Of a stretch of DNA of 64,000 nucleotides, positions 25,146 through 33,289 are shown piece after piece; within the stretch, counting starts at the first letter, position 1; every line of letters begins with the position of its first letter. The DNA lies in NCBI GenBank assembly GCA_965203985.1, contig CBDBDS010000003.1:1-64000 (forward strand), in the 5' to 3' direction. The DNA comes from Bin87 sp965203985 (lineage in GTDB: Bacteria; Chloroflexota; Dehalococcoidia; Lucifugimonadales; UBA3495). The position numbers were made by a program, and so were the translations under genes. The notes beneath the pieces were generated by a model. That model saw nothing but the letters and a program-made list of their open reading frames with translations. It ran no database searches and had not been told where the DNA came from.

Positions 25146-26981
25146 CTAAACGGCGCACTCGCCTTCGCCGCGCTCCAGCACGTACTGGTTGGTCCGCTCC
25201 CAGTCGAAGTACATCTCGCCGCCGCCCTCAGCCTCGTGGCCCACCTCCTGGGCGCGGGCCGCCACGGAGGTCATCTCCTCCAGGCCCACCCGGTCGAGGA
25301 AGTCGTTGAACCGCTCGGACTCGTCGGCGCGGTTGTCCTTGTAGTACGTGACGATGTCCTTCAGCACCGACGGAACCAGCTTGGCCGGCACCTTAACCTT
25401 GGGCACCCGGGTTCCGATGCGGGAGTCTTCCACCTGGTTGTCGCCGTAGTTTCCGCCCAGGAACAGTTCGTAGGACGGTATCTGCTGGCCCTCTACGCCC
25501 TTGACCGCCGCTCCGTGGAACCCGATGTTGGCGATGTGATGCAGGCCGCAACCGTTGGGGCAGCCGCTCATCTTGATGCGGATATCGCCTACACCCTTGT
25601 CCTCGGAAAGGCCGTTCCAGTCCGCCATCTCGGTCCGCAGCGCTTTGGCCAGTCCCATCGACGAGGTGATCCCCAGTTTGCAACTGTCCGTGCCCGGGCA
25701 GGACACCACGTTGCTGATGTGGCTGTGACCCGCCTCCGCCAATTCCAGCGGCTGCAAAGCCGACCAAACGTCGTGCAGGTGGCCCGTCGGGACCCAGCGC
25801 AGCACCAGGTTCTGCTCCTGGGTCGTGCGCGCCTTGCCGCCGGTGTACTTGCGGACGATGTCGGCCAGCCCGCGGAACTGCTCCGGACTGAGGTCGCCGC
25901 GCACCGTCTTGATGTACACGACGTGGTAACCGTCCTGCCGCTGCGCCTCGACGTTCGAGCTCAGCCACTCCTGATATTCACGATCGCTGTGGTCGCCATT
26001 CCCTGCGGACGGTTGCGCCGGGGGATCCTCGCGCTGGATGTCCTCTGCGGACATCAGTGATCGGAAATCGATGGGGCCGATATTTGCCAGTTCAGCATCC
26101 ACCATGTCCCGGAACTCGTCCAGGCCGATGCGGTCGATCAGCACCTTGAGCCGCGCCATCATACGGTTCTTGCGCAGCATTTCGGCGTTGTTGAATACCG
26201 TCCACACCGCCAGGGCGACGCGCAGGTAGTCATCCTCGGAAACCCACTCGTAAAGTGGCTTGGCCAGGCGCGGCATGATCGACGTGCCGCCCCCGCAGTA
26301 GACCTTGAACCCCTTGCGCTGCTCCCCGTCCACTTCGTTGTACTGGGACACGAAGGTCAGGTCCTGGATCGCTGCCGCCACCTCGTCCCGCTGGTCGTTG
26401 CCGGTGAACGCAGACTTGAACTTGCGGGGGAAGTTCTGGGTGATGGGATGGCGGACACCGAAGCGCACGTACGCGGTGAGGTATGGGGTCGGGTCGAACA
26501 CTTCCTCCGGGCTCACGCCGGCCGTCGGCGGTCCGACCACGTTTCGCACCGTGTTCCCGCACGCCTCACGGGTAGACAGGCCCACGCTGCCCAGGATGCG
26601 CAGCACTTCCGAGGTCTGTTCCAGCGGGATGTGGTGCAGTTGGATGTTCTCCCGGGTGGTGATGTGCCCCTTCTTTAGCGGCGCGTACTTCTCGGTGATG
26701 TCGCCGAAGCTGTCCAGCATGTCCGCCGATATGATGCCGCCCGGCAGCTTGACGCGGATCATTTGCACGTCCGCCTGCCGCTGCCCGTACACTCCCTGCC
26801 GCAGGCGGAAAGGCGTGAACACGGTGTTGTCCAGTTCCCCGGTGCGGAACCGGTCAACTTCGGCGTCGAAACGCTGGATCTCATCCTCCATGAACGGGAT
26901 GATGGTACCGGCGTCGGACGCCAGGCGCATACTGGACGCGTGGATGGCTTCCTGGCTGGGGTTTTGTGTCTGGCTGGTCAA
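25146..26981 (-). CDS. Ferredoxin-type sulfite/nitrite reductase (siroheme and [4Fe-4S])
   Basis: A 611-residue reductase with the duplicated ferredoxin-like plus siroheme fold. The first half has KKGHITTRENIQLHHIP and STREACGNTVRNVVGPP. The second half carries the cluster/siroheme ligands, CPGTDSCKLG near residue 485 and SGCPNGCGLHHIANIGF near residue 530. TTG at 26981 is chosen because AGGAGGG lies five bases upstream; an open frame continues to 27134 but crosses a terminator. Sequence alone does not separate sulfite from nitrite reductase, but the Cys-codon leader argues for assimilatory sulfite reduction to sulfide. hemD follows. Confidence 0.9.
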   Translation of the reverse strand: MTSQTQNPSQEAIHASSMRLASDAGTIIPFMEDEIQRFDAEVDRFRTGELDNTVFTPFRLRQGVYGQRQADVQMIRVKLPGGIISADMLDSFGDITEKYAPLKKGHITTRENIQLHHIPLEQTSEVLRILGSVGLSTREACGNTVRNVVGPPTAGVSPEEVFDPTPYLTAYVRFGVRHPITQNFPRKFKSAFTGNDQRDEVAAAIQDLTFVSQYNEVDGEQRKGFKVYCGGGTSIMPRLAKPLYEWVSEDDYLRVALAVWTVFNNAEMLRKNRMMARLKVLIDRIGLDEFRDMVDAELANIGPIDFRSLMSAEDIQREDPPAQPSAGNGDHSDREYQEWLSSNVEAQRQDGYHVVYIKTVRGDLSPEQFRGLADIVRKYTGGKARTTQEQNLVLRWVPTGHLHDVWSALQPLELAEAGHSHISNVVSCPGTDSCKLGITSSMGLAKALRTEMADWNGLSEDKGVGDIRIKMSGCPNGCGLHHIANIGFHGAAVKGVEGQQIPSYELFLGGNYGDNQVEDSRIGTRVPKVKVPAKLVPSVLKDIVTYYKDNRADESERFNDFLDRVGLEEMTSVAARAQEVGHEAEGGGEMYFDWERTNQYVLERGEGECAV

Positions 26982-27008
26982 GAGATCCCTCCTCGGCGAT
27001 CTTGCACG

Positions 27009-27044
27009 AAAAAACCCACCGCTGCCGCGTGGCAAATCGGTGGG
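27009..27044 (-). terminator. Attenuator: intrinsic terminator in the leader of the sulfite reductase operon
   Basis: On the minus strand, CCCACCG (27044-27038) pairs with CGGTGGG (27021-27015), with an inner TGCC/GGCA stem. Six U follow (27014-27009), then the ribosome-binding site and TTG start. A complete terminator lying between a promoter and the gene it serves is the signature of transcription attenuation. An upstream G-rich arm (27081-27089) offers partial complementarity to the left arm of the terminator. Confidence 0.85.
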
Positions 27045-27076
27045 CGCAGGCGCGAACCTGAGATTTCCGGTCAGGT

Positions 27077-27145
27077 CTATCCCGCCCCCGATTTCGGGGG
27101 ACAGGTACATGTGCAGATGCAAACGCTTTTGCAAGTACTATGCAT
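27077..27145 (-). CDS. Cysteine-rich leader peptide (attenuation control ORF)
   Basis: A 22-codon open frame read ATG (27145) to TAG (27077). Cys codons occupy positions 5, 9, 11, 13 and 15, so 4 of 7 codons from 9 to 15 are Cys. The last codons overlap a GC hairpin (27085-27100, six base pairs and a tetraloop). The ATG lies nine bases from the -10 box, so the peptide is probably translated from an almost leaderless mRNA. The downstream terminator and sulfite reductase gene make a cysteine-sensing leader the natural reading: ribosome stalling on Cys codons under cysteine shortage would cover the 5' arm of the hairpin and free its G-rich 3' arm. It is inferred from sequence only. Confidence 0.8.
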   Translation of the reverse strand: MHSTCKSVCICTCTCPPKSGAG

Positions 27146-27153
27146 TTGCGAAA

Positions 27154-27182
27154 ACTATACTGCCGAGGTCGGGAATTGTCAA
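27154..27182 (-). promoter_or_regulatory. Promoter of the sulfite reductase-hemD operon
   Basis: On the minus strand, consensus TTGACA (27177-27182), exactly 17 bases, then TATAGT (27154-27159). The transcript should begin about 27147, two bases before the leader-peptide ATG. The strongest promoter seen in the window. Confidence 0.85.
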
Positions 27183-27235
27183 CGACGGAATCCGGGCCAG
27201 ATTTTGCGGATTTTTGCGTTGCGAATACGCATCCG

Positions 27236-27916
27236 TCAGCGCAGGGACCGGTCGGATTTTACGCTCCCGGTTCCCACCGTGTGCCCGGAAACCAGCCACA
27301 TCACCCGCTCCGCGATGTTGGTGGCCCGGTCGGCGATCCGCTCCAGGTCATGTGCAACCCATAGCAAGTACGTGGCCCGCTCGATGTTGCGCGGGTCTTG
27401 CAGCATGTAGGTCAGCAGCTCACGATAGATCTGGTTGTACAGATCATCCACCGCGTCGTCGTCTTTGCAGACCTTGCGGGCTTGCCATTCGTCCCGGTTG
27501 GAGTACGCCTGGAGGCTTTCCCGGAGCATGGTCAGGGCCAGTTCGGCCATGCGCGGGATATCGATCAACGGCTTGAGCAGTGGCTGGTCACCCATGCGCA
27601 GGCATATCTTCGCGATCCCCTCGGCGTAGTCGCCCATCCGCTCCAGTTCCACCGCTATGTGCACTGCTGAAAGAACCTGCCGGAGGTCACGGGCCGTGGG
27701 CTGCTGAGTAGCGAGCATCCCGACGCATTTGTTCTCCAGGGCGTCCTGCAGCCGGTCGATCTGGTCGTCTTCTTCAACGATCCTCTGGGCCAGCTCGTTG
27801 TTCTGGTTTTCCAGGGCGTCCAGCGCGGAACGTGTTGCCTGCTCGACCAGGTTGGCCATTTCGGCGAGATCGTCTTCCAGGCTGGCCAGGTCGCGCTCGT
27901 AGTCAGACCTCAGCAT
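27236..27916 (-). CDS. phoU: Phosphate transport regulator PhoU
   Basis: A 226-residue PhoU with two tandem three-helix repeats. The metal-binding pattern ExxxD appears in each half, for example ELERMGDYAEGIAKI near residue 87 and HDLERIADRATNIAERV near 190. PhoU links the Pst transporter to the PhoR kinase and restrains phosphate uptake. ATG 27916 follows GGAGGCGACGCA. It lies downstream of pstB (90 bases) on the same strand, completing pstC-pstA-pstB-phoU. No phoR/phoB genes are in the window. Confidence 0.95.
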   Translation of the reverse strand: MLRSDYERDLASLEDDLAEMANLVEQATRSALDALENQNNELAQRIVEEDDQIDRLQDALENKCVGMLATQQPTARDLRQVLSAVHIAVELERMGDYAEGIAKICLRMGDQPLLKPLIDIPRMAELALTMLRESLQAYSNRDEWQARKVCKDDDAVDDLYNQIYRELLTYMLQDPRNIERATYLLWVAHDLERIADRATNIAERVMWLVSGHTVGTGSVKSDRSLR

Positions 27917-28006
27917 TGCGTCGCCTCCTTGTCCTTTTGGCAACCCGGCTCGCCGCTAACCGTGACCCGAATTTGTCCAACGTTCGGTGGGTCACGCAGC
28001 CGTGGA

Positions 28007-28792
28007 CTAGCCGAACCGGCCGGTGATGTAAGCCTCGGTGCGTTCGTCAGAAGGATTGGTGAACAGCGTCCGTGTGTCGCCAAACTCGATGAGGTGCGCC
28101 ACCCGGTTTTCGTCTGGCATCAGGAAGGCCGTCTTGTCGGATACCCGCCCGGCCTGCTGCATGTTGTGGGTCACGATCACAATGCTGTAGGTTTTCTTGA
28201 GTTCCTGCATCAGTTCTTCGATTGCCAGTGTCGCTATGGGGTCGAGCGCGGAACAGGGTTCGTCCATCAGGATCACGCTGGGCTCCACGGCCAGTGCCCG
28301 CGCGATGCACAGGCGCTGCTGCTGCCCGCCGGACAGTGACAGCGCCGATTCCTTCAACCGGTCCTTAACTTCGTCCCACAAAGCGGCGCCTTGCAGGGAC
28401 TGCTCCACGAGATCGTCCATGTTGCCCTTGAACCCGTTGATCCGCGGGCCAAAGGCAATGTTGTCGTAAATCGATTTGGGAAACGGGTTTGGCCGCTGGA
28501 ATACCATTCCGATCCGGTACCGGATCTGGGTCGGGTCCGATTGCGGCGCGTACAAGTCGAAATCGCCAAACCATATTTTGCCTTCCATCCGGAAGATCTC
28601 GATGAGATCGTTCAGGCGGTTGATGCACCGGAGCAATGTGCTCTTGCCAGCGCCGCTCGGTCCGATGATGGCAGTGATCTCGTTTTCCGGCATGTCCATC
28701 GTCACGCCCTCGATCACCTTGTTGGAGCCATAATAGACCCCCACGTTGACGGCGCGGACGGCGTATCGCGTTGCCACTCCGGGTGCGGCCAT
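28007..28792 (-). CDS. pstB: Phosphate ABC transporter ATP-binding protein PstB
   Basis: A 261-residue ABC ATPase driving phosphate import. Walker A GPSGAGKSTLL near residue 44, the PstB-type segment RIGMVFQRPNPFPKSIYDNIAFGPR near 93, signature LSGGQQQRLCIARAL near 153, Walker B VILMDEPCSALDPIAT near 173 and the switch His in IVIVTHNMQQA. Length is normal. The ATG lies six bases after the pstA stop, so they are co-translated. Confidence 0.96.
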   Translation of the reverse strand: MAAPGVATRYAVRAVNVGVYYGSNKVIEGVTMDMPENEITAIIGPSGAGKSTLLRCINRLNDLIEIFRMEGKIWFGDFDLYAPQSDPTQIRYRIGMVFQRPNPFPKSIYDNIAFGPRINGFKGNMDDLVEQSLQGAALWDEVKDRLKESALSLSGGQQQRLCIARALAVEPSVILMDEPCSALDPIATLAIEELMQELKKTYSIVIVTHNMQQAGRVSDKTAFLMPDENRVAHLIEFGDTRTLFTNPSDERTEAYITGRFG

Positions 28793-28798
28793 TCTCTG

Positions 28799-29719
28799 TT
28801 ACCCCCTGAGATCTTTTTGCAGCCGGTTGCGCAGGAATATCGCGAAAGCGTTCATGCCGAGCAGCATGATTAACAAGACCACGATCCCCGCGGCGGCCAA
28901 GTAGTGAAATTCTTCCTGCGGCTTCGAAATCCAGACGTAGATCTGGATGGGCAATACTGTAAAACGGTCCAGCGGGCTGGCGGGCGCGAATGGCACGAAC
29001 GACAGCGCCCCCATGATCACCAGGGGCGCGGCCTCGCCCATCGCCCGGCTGACTGCCAGGATGATGCCGGTGAGGATGCCGGGCATCGCCTGCGGCAAAA
29101 CCAGACGCCAGATCACCTGCCACCGAGTGCCTCCCAGGGCAAACCCGCCTTCCCTGATGGATGGCGGCACGGCTCGTATCGCCTCTTGGGATGAAACGAT
29201 TACCACGGGCATGATCAGCAGGGCCAGTGTCAGGCCGGCCGCCGAAACATTCTTCCCGTCGTTGCCCGGAGCGACCAGCACGAAGAATGCGACGAATATC
29301 GACAGTCCCAGGATGCCGTACACGATCGACGGCACTGCCGCCAGGTTCTGGATGTTGGTCTGGATCAGTTGGGCCAGCCGGCTTCCACCCGAATATTCCT
29401 CCAGGTAAATGGCTGCCGACACGCCCACGGTGAACGACACGAAAATGCAGATTCCCATCACCCACAGCGTACCCACTATCGCCGGGAACAGCCCGGAGTT
29501 CACCGCCTTGCTGGAAGGTATTTCCGTGAGCAAGGTCCTGATCGACGTGCCATCAAGGTTGAGCCAAGCGAATGCCTCTGACAGCACGCTATAGAGCAGC
29601 GCGACGAGCATCAGGAGCGCGATCATCACCGCCCCCACGCACACTGCATAGAAGATCGACGCATTGCGCTTGCGGCGCGCCAAATTTCGCTGGTAGCTGG
29701 GGTCGATGCCGGCCGCCAT
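28799..29719 (-). CDS. pstA: Phosphate ABC transporter permease PstA
   Basis: A 306-residue permease with six predicted membrane helices. The cytoplasmic coupling loop is IVSSQEAIRAVPPSIREGGFALGGTRWQVIWRLVLPQAMPGILTG near residues 175-220, the binding-protein-dependent transport EAA motif. It pairs with PstC to form the phosphate channel. Its ATG overlaps the pstC TAA by one base (TAATG). Confidence 0.95.
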   Translation of the reverse strand: MAAGIDPSYQRNLARRKRNASIFYAVCVGAVMIALLMLVALLYSVLSEAFAWLNLDGTSIRTLLTEIPSSKAVNSGLFPAIVGTLWVMGICIFVSFTVGVSAAIYLEEYSGGSRLAQLIQTNIQNLAAVPSIVYGILGLSIFVAFFVLVAPGNDGKNVSAAGLTLALLIMPVVIVSSQEAIRAVPPSIREGGFALGGTRWQVIWRLVLPQAMPGILTGIILAVSRAMGEAAPLVIMGALSFVPFAPASPLDRFTVLPIQIYVWISKPQEEFHYLAAAGIVVLLIMLLGMNAFAIFLRNRLQKDLRG

Positions 29720-31050
29720 TATTCGTACACCTCACGGAACTTCGCCACCACGAGTCGGCTGAGCAGATTCATCAACAGGGTGATGATGAACAGGGTGATG
29801 CCCACCGCGAACAGCGCCTGGAACTGTGCCGTACCAGGAATGGCGTTATCGCTGAAATTGGTAGTTGCCATGAAGCCGGTCATCGTGTTCACCGGATCCA
29901 GGGGATTGAACGTCAGGCTGTCATTTTGACCGGCCGCGATGAACACAATCATGGTCTCGCCAATCGCGCGGGACGTGGCCAGGATGATCGCAGCTACGAT
30001 TCCCGACAGGGCAGCCGGCACCACGACCCTTGTGGCGACTTCCACCCTGGTCGCTCCCAGGGCATAGGCGCCTTCGCGCAGCGCGTTGGGCACGGCCCGC
30101 ATGGCGTCCTCGCTCAGGCTGGACACCATGGGAATGATCATCACACCCATCACGATTGCGGCCGACAGCGCGTTGAAGATGCCCACGTCGTCGCTGAAGG
30201 AGCGCAGGATGGGGGTGATGAAGAACAAAGCGAAGAAGCCGTATACGACGGTTGGCACTCCGGCCAGCACTTCAAGGATGGGCTTGGTGATTGCCCGCAG
30301 GCGGGGATGGGCGTATTCGCTGAGGAAGATCGCGCTCAGCAATCCCAGCGGGACCGCAACCACCATTGCCAGCAAGGCGATCATGGTGGTTCCCACGAGG
30401 AGCGGCCAGATGCCATAGGAGCGGGGTACCAGCAGCGTCCGCCACTTGGTATCGGTCAGGAAGCGGTGCCACTTGACTTTTTCCGGCACGCTGAAGGACT
30501 GGGTCTGTAGAGCAACGCCGGCGACCGGACCCGCCAGCGCCGATACGGAGACCTTATGGGATCTGCCCGGCGCCGCGTCGGCTATCACGCAGGATGTGCG
30601 TTCCGGCGGCAGGTCCGCGCAGTCCGACAGGTCCGCTTTCAGGCTCGGGAGTACGGAAACCGCGTACCTGGTGGGAGACTGACCGGTTGCCGGCGCGTCC
30701 CAGTCAACGTAGATCAGGGAGTCGGTGATCGCCCGGACGCGTATCTCGGGGATGATGCCCGGAGCCAGGGCTACTGGCGCGGCTCCCGACTGTGCTTCCG
30801 CTTCGCTGGTTGCCACCCGCTCCGTTGGCCGTTGTTCGTAGAAGTCCGAGGTGAAGAAGCGTACGCCTTCAAAGAGCAGCACCGATACGATCCCAACCGT
30901 GGTCAGGACTGAAACGGACGCCAAAAGAAAAAGTACCCACTTGATGATACGTTCAAGTAGGTACTTGCTGCCGCTGCCGGTAAGCGCTCGACCGACCGTC
31001 GGTACATCGTCGACGCTCGGTTTGCCTCCAATTATTTTGTCGAAAAGCAA
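29719..31050 (-). CDS. pstC: Phosphate ABC transporter permease PstC with periplasmic FN3-like insert
   Basis: A 443-residue permease, longer than the usual 290-330. Residues 35-65 are the first membrane helix; residues about 95-195 form a hydrophilic insert before the second helix. The insert has the look of a fibronectin type III domain: IRVRAITDSLIYVDWDAPATG, TRYAVSVLPS and APGRSHKVSVSALAGP. The remaining helices and the EAA loop (SEDAMRAVPNALREGAYALGATRVEVATRVVVPAALSG) are normal. TTG start with GAGGGTGAG upstream. First gene of the pst operon; pstS is not here, so the substrate-binding protein must be encoded elsewhere or replaced. Confidence 0.92.
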   Translation of the reverse strand: MLFDKIIGGKPSVDDVPTVGRALTGSGSKYLLERIIKWVLFLLASVSVLTTVGIVSVLLFEGVRFFTSDFYEQRPTERVATSEAEAQSGAAPVALAPGIIPEIRVRAITDSLIYVDWDAPATGQSPTRYAVSVLPSLKADLSDCADLPPERTSCVIADAAPGRSHKVSVSALAGPVAGVALQTQSFSVPEKVKWHRFLTDTKWRTLLVPRSYGIWPLLVGTTMIALLAMVVAVPLGLLSAIFLSEYAHPRLRAITKPILEVLAGVPTVVYGFFALFFITPILRSFSDDVGIFNALSAAIVMGVMIIPMVSSLSEDAMRAVPNALREGAYALGATRVEVATRVVVPAALSGIVAAIILATSRAIGETMIVFIAAGQNDSLTFNPLDPVNTMTGFMATTNFSDNAIPGTAQFQALFAVGITLFIITLLMNLLSRLVVAKFREVYE

Positions 31051-31141
31051 AGCGGCTCACCCTCTCTGCCGGCGGTCCAGCCCATTATCCGGACTTGATG
31101 CCGCTGATCTCAACCCGCTACCTTCCATATTGGACGTTATT

Positions 31142-31170
31142 ATAATAGGCCAGCCGGACGGTACCGGCAA
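31142..31170 (-). promoter_or_regulatory. Promoter of the pst operon
   Basis: On the minus strand, TTGCCG (31165-31170), 17-base spacer, TATTAT (31142-31147). A near-palindromic TTATTATAATA core also gives a TATAAT on the plus strand, so it could serve the divergent oxidoreductase gene as well. I cannot see a clear Pho box. Confidence 0.6.
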
Positions 31171-31258
31171 CCCGAGAATTTATAATACAGAAAATGCTGC
31201 CGCCGGATGGCCGAATTGCGCGCTGCGCCGGTGCTGCGGCCCGACCGTGGGGGGTCCC

Positions 31259-32293
31259 TTGAGCCAAAAACTGCAACTGAGCGTGGTTGATCAATCGCCC
31301 ATGCGAGAGGGTAGCAATGCCGGCGTCGCGCTCCGGGAAACCATCCAGCTCGCCGTTGCCACTGAGCAGATGGGATATCAACGTTACTGGGTGGCGGAGC
31401 ACCACAACCTGCCCAACTTCGCGGGCACCGCTCCCGAGGTCATGGTGGGCCAGATCGCGGCGCACACCAAGAGCATCCGCGTTGGTTCCGGCGGTGTGAT
31501 GCTGCCCCACTACAGCGCGCTCAAGGTCGCCGAGACCTTCCGTATCCTGGACTCGCTGTACCCGGACCGCATCGACCTGGGTATCGGCCGCGCTCCCGGC
31601 AGCGACCAGATCACCGCCGCCGCGCTGGCCTACCCCAGCATGCCCAAAGACGTTCGGCACTTTCCCCAGCAGGTCCGCGACGTCATCAACTACCTGAACG
31701 ACACCCAGCCCGACGACCATCCCTTCAACGAAGTGCTGGCCGCCCCGGAGGAGTCCGATACCGCTCCCAATGTCTGGCTCCTCGGTTCCCGCTACGAATC
31801 GGCTTTCATGGCCGCCAAGATGGGCCTGCCCTTCGCCTACGCTCACTTTTTCGGGATGGGCGCCACCGACGGGCCGCAGATCGTCGAATCCTACCGCCAG
31901 AATTTTGAGGCCTCGGAGTACCTGTCCGAGCCGCTGGTCAACGTGGGTGTCCAGGTGCTGTGCGCCGACACCGAGGAGGAGGCTCGACGCATCGCGTCCA
32001 GCCGGAACCTGGGTCGCCTCCGCTCGGTCACCGGCCGGGCCAAAGGCATCCCCCACCCGGACCTGGCCGCCAGCTACAAGTACCTCGCCAACGAGTGGCA
32101 GTTCATTCAGCAGTACAGCCGCAATTGCGTCGACGGCGATCCCGAGCAGGTCAAAATCGGGCTGGAAAAGGTCGCCGAAGACTACCAGACCCCGGACCTC
32201 AGCGTCGTCACTATCTGCTACCACTATGCCGACCGGGTTCGCTCCTACGAATTGGTGGCCCAGATCTGCGGGTTGGACCCATTAAACGATTAG
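31259..32293 (+). CDS. Luciferase-like (LLM class) flavin oxidoreductase, MsnO8-type
   Basis: A 344-residue TIM-barrel bacterial-luciferase-like enzyme. Signature segments: LSVVDQSPMREGSNAGVALRETIQLAVATEQMGYQRYWVAEHHN at residues 5-48, VGSGGVMLPHYSALKVAETFRILDSLYPDRIDLGIGRAPGSD at 75-116, and NVWLLGSRYESAFMAAKMGLPFAYAHFF at 170-197. These match the group-1 luciferase family (TIGR03558). Flavin or F420 as cofactor is not decided by sequence. Start TTG at 31259 with GGGGG six bases upstream; GTG at 31247 is an alternative, and the open frame further upstream overlaps the pst promoter region. Confidence 0.88.
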   Translation: MSQKLQLSVVDQSPMREGSNAGVALRETIQLAVATEQMGYQRYWVAEHHNLPNFAGTAPEVMVGQIAAHTKSIRVGSGGVMLPHYSALKVAETFRILDSLYPDRIDLGIGRAPGSDQITAAALAYPSMPKDVRHFPQQVRDVINYLNDTQPDDHPFNEVLAAPEESDTAPNVWLLGSRYESAFMAAKMGLPFAYAHFFGMGATDGPQIVESYRQNFEASEYLSEPLVNVGVQVLCADTEEEARRIASSRNLGRLRSVTGRAKGIPHPDLAASYKYLANEWQFIQQYSRNCVDGDPEQVKIGLEKVAEDYQTPDLSVVTICYHYADRVRSYELVAQICGLDPLND

Positions 32294-32315
32294 GGGCGAA
32301 TGTTCATTCGCCCCT
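32292..32315. terminator. Palindromic GGGGCGAAT/ATTCGCCCC hairpin between convergent genes
   Basis: Ten-base-pair stem, four-base loop, overlapping the stop of the oxidoreductase gene and 30 bases from the stop of the opposing haloacid dehalogenase gene. Nearly identical to 5420-5443. Confidence 0.72.
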
Positions 32316-32345
32316 GACACCCCTAGATTCCGGCCGTCCCGCGGA

Positions 32346-33071
32346 TCATGCGCCCAGCTTGGCCGCTAGGTCCACGAAACTGTCCGCGACCACGTTGAAC
32401 GATGGATCCGGGGTCGGGTCCGGCGTGCGGTCCGGGCCATGCTCCCGGGGGCGTGGCACGAACCCGGTGCGCAGGCCAACCTTGGCCGACGCCAGCAAGT
32501 CGCCCTGGTGCGCCGCGACCATCATCACCTGCTCCGGTTTCAGGCCCAGCAACTTGACCGCCGTTCCGTAGCTTTCCGGGTCGGGCTTGTAGTGCTGCGC
32601 CACCTCGGCGCCCAGGATGCAGTCCCACGGCATCCCGCCGTTCTTGGCCATGTTGGTCATCAGCGCAATGTTGCCGTTGGACATGGGCGCGATCACGAAC
32701 CTGTTCTTGAGACGGTAGAGCCCGGGCACGCTGTCGGACCAGGGACGGAGGTTGTGCCAGAAGTAGGTGACCTCCATCTTCTCGTCGTCGTTCAACCCGC
32801 TGATCTCGTATTCGTCCAGCACCTCGTCCAGGGACATGCGGTGCAGCGCGTCCAGGTTGGTCCACGGCAGTTCGCCGGTTCGCACCTTGTTCATGTAAGG
32901 GCCGTACTTGCTGCGCCAAGAGTCCGCGAACGCGCCCCAGTCCCGCTCGATCCCCTTGATCCGCCCCATGTTCGCGCACTGCTCGGTAATGCTCGACCGC
33001 CAGTCGACCACCGTGCCGAAAACGTCAAAAATGCAGGCCCTGATGTCCAGCCCCAACGGGGTATTCGCCAT
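32346..33071 (-). CDS. Haloacid dehalogenase type II (HAD superfamily)
   Basis: A 241-residue HAD hydrolase. Motif I is CIFDVFGTVVDW near residue 12, with the nucleophilic Asp; motif II is IAPMSNGNIALM near 105; the motif III Lys is in EVAQHYKPDPESYG near 140; motif IV is VMMVAAHQGDLLASAKVGLRTGFV near 165. The FGTVVDW and the AAHxxD pattern indicate the L-2-haloacid dehalogenase group, which hydrolyses 2-halo acids to hydroxy acids. ATG 33071 was chosen over an in-frame start at 33101, with AAGGAG about 12 bases upstream. Confidence 0.88.
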   Translation of the reverse strand: MANTPLGLDIRACIFDVFGTVVDWRSSITEQCANMGRIKGIERDWGAFADSWRSKYGPYMNKVRTGELPWTNLDALHRMSLDEVLDEYEISGLNDDEKMEVTYFWHNLRPWSDSVPGLYRLKNRFVIAPMSNGNIALMTNMAKNGGMPWDCILGAEVAQHYKPDPESYGTAVKLLGLKPEQVMMVAAHQGDLLASAKVGLRTGFVPRPREHGPDRTPDPTPDPSFNVVADSFVDLAAKLGA

Positions 33072-33289
33072 GATGTGTGTCTCCTTTGCCGGCAGTTCCA
33101 CCCTGCCCTTGCCGGGGATATCCTAGCACATCCCTCTGACCTGCCCGGATCGGGCACGAAGAAGCGCTCGCCTGTGCCGGTCGGCGCCAATCAATCCTTA
33201 CGGCGAACGCTCGCTTACTTCCGCGCCCGGTAAACGCTATAATCCCAGCCAGACGTCCGGTTCCGCTGCAGTCAGGGGTAGGTGCGAAG

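Noticed and set aside
26982..27134. N-terminal extension of the sulfite reductase by 51 codons
   Set aside because: The extension crosses the intrinsic terminator and part of the leader ORF; the TTG at 26981 has AGGAGGG at ideal distance.
27009..27182. Leader as a SAM or T-box riboswitch
   Set aside because: No T-box sequence and no recognisable SAM-I core; the Cys-codon ORF explains the region better.
30851..31258. N-terminal extension of the luciferase-like protein
   Set aside because: It runs antisense through pstC and the pst promoter; the family start is at 31259.
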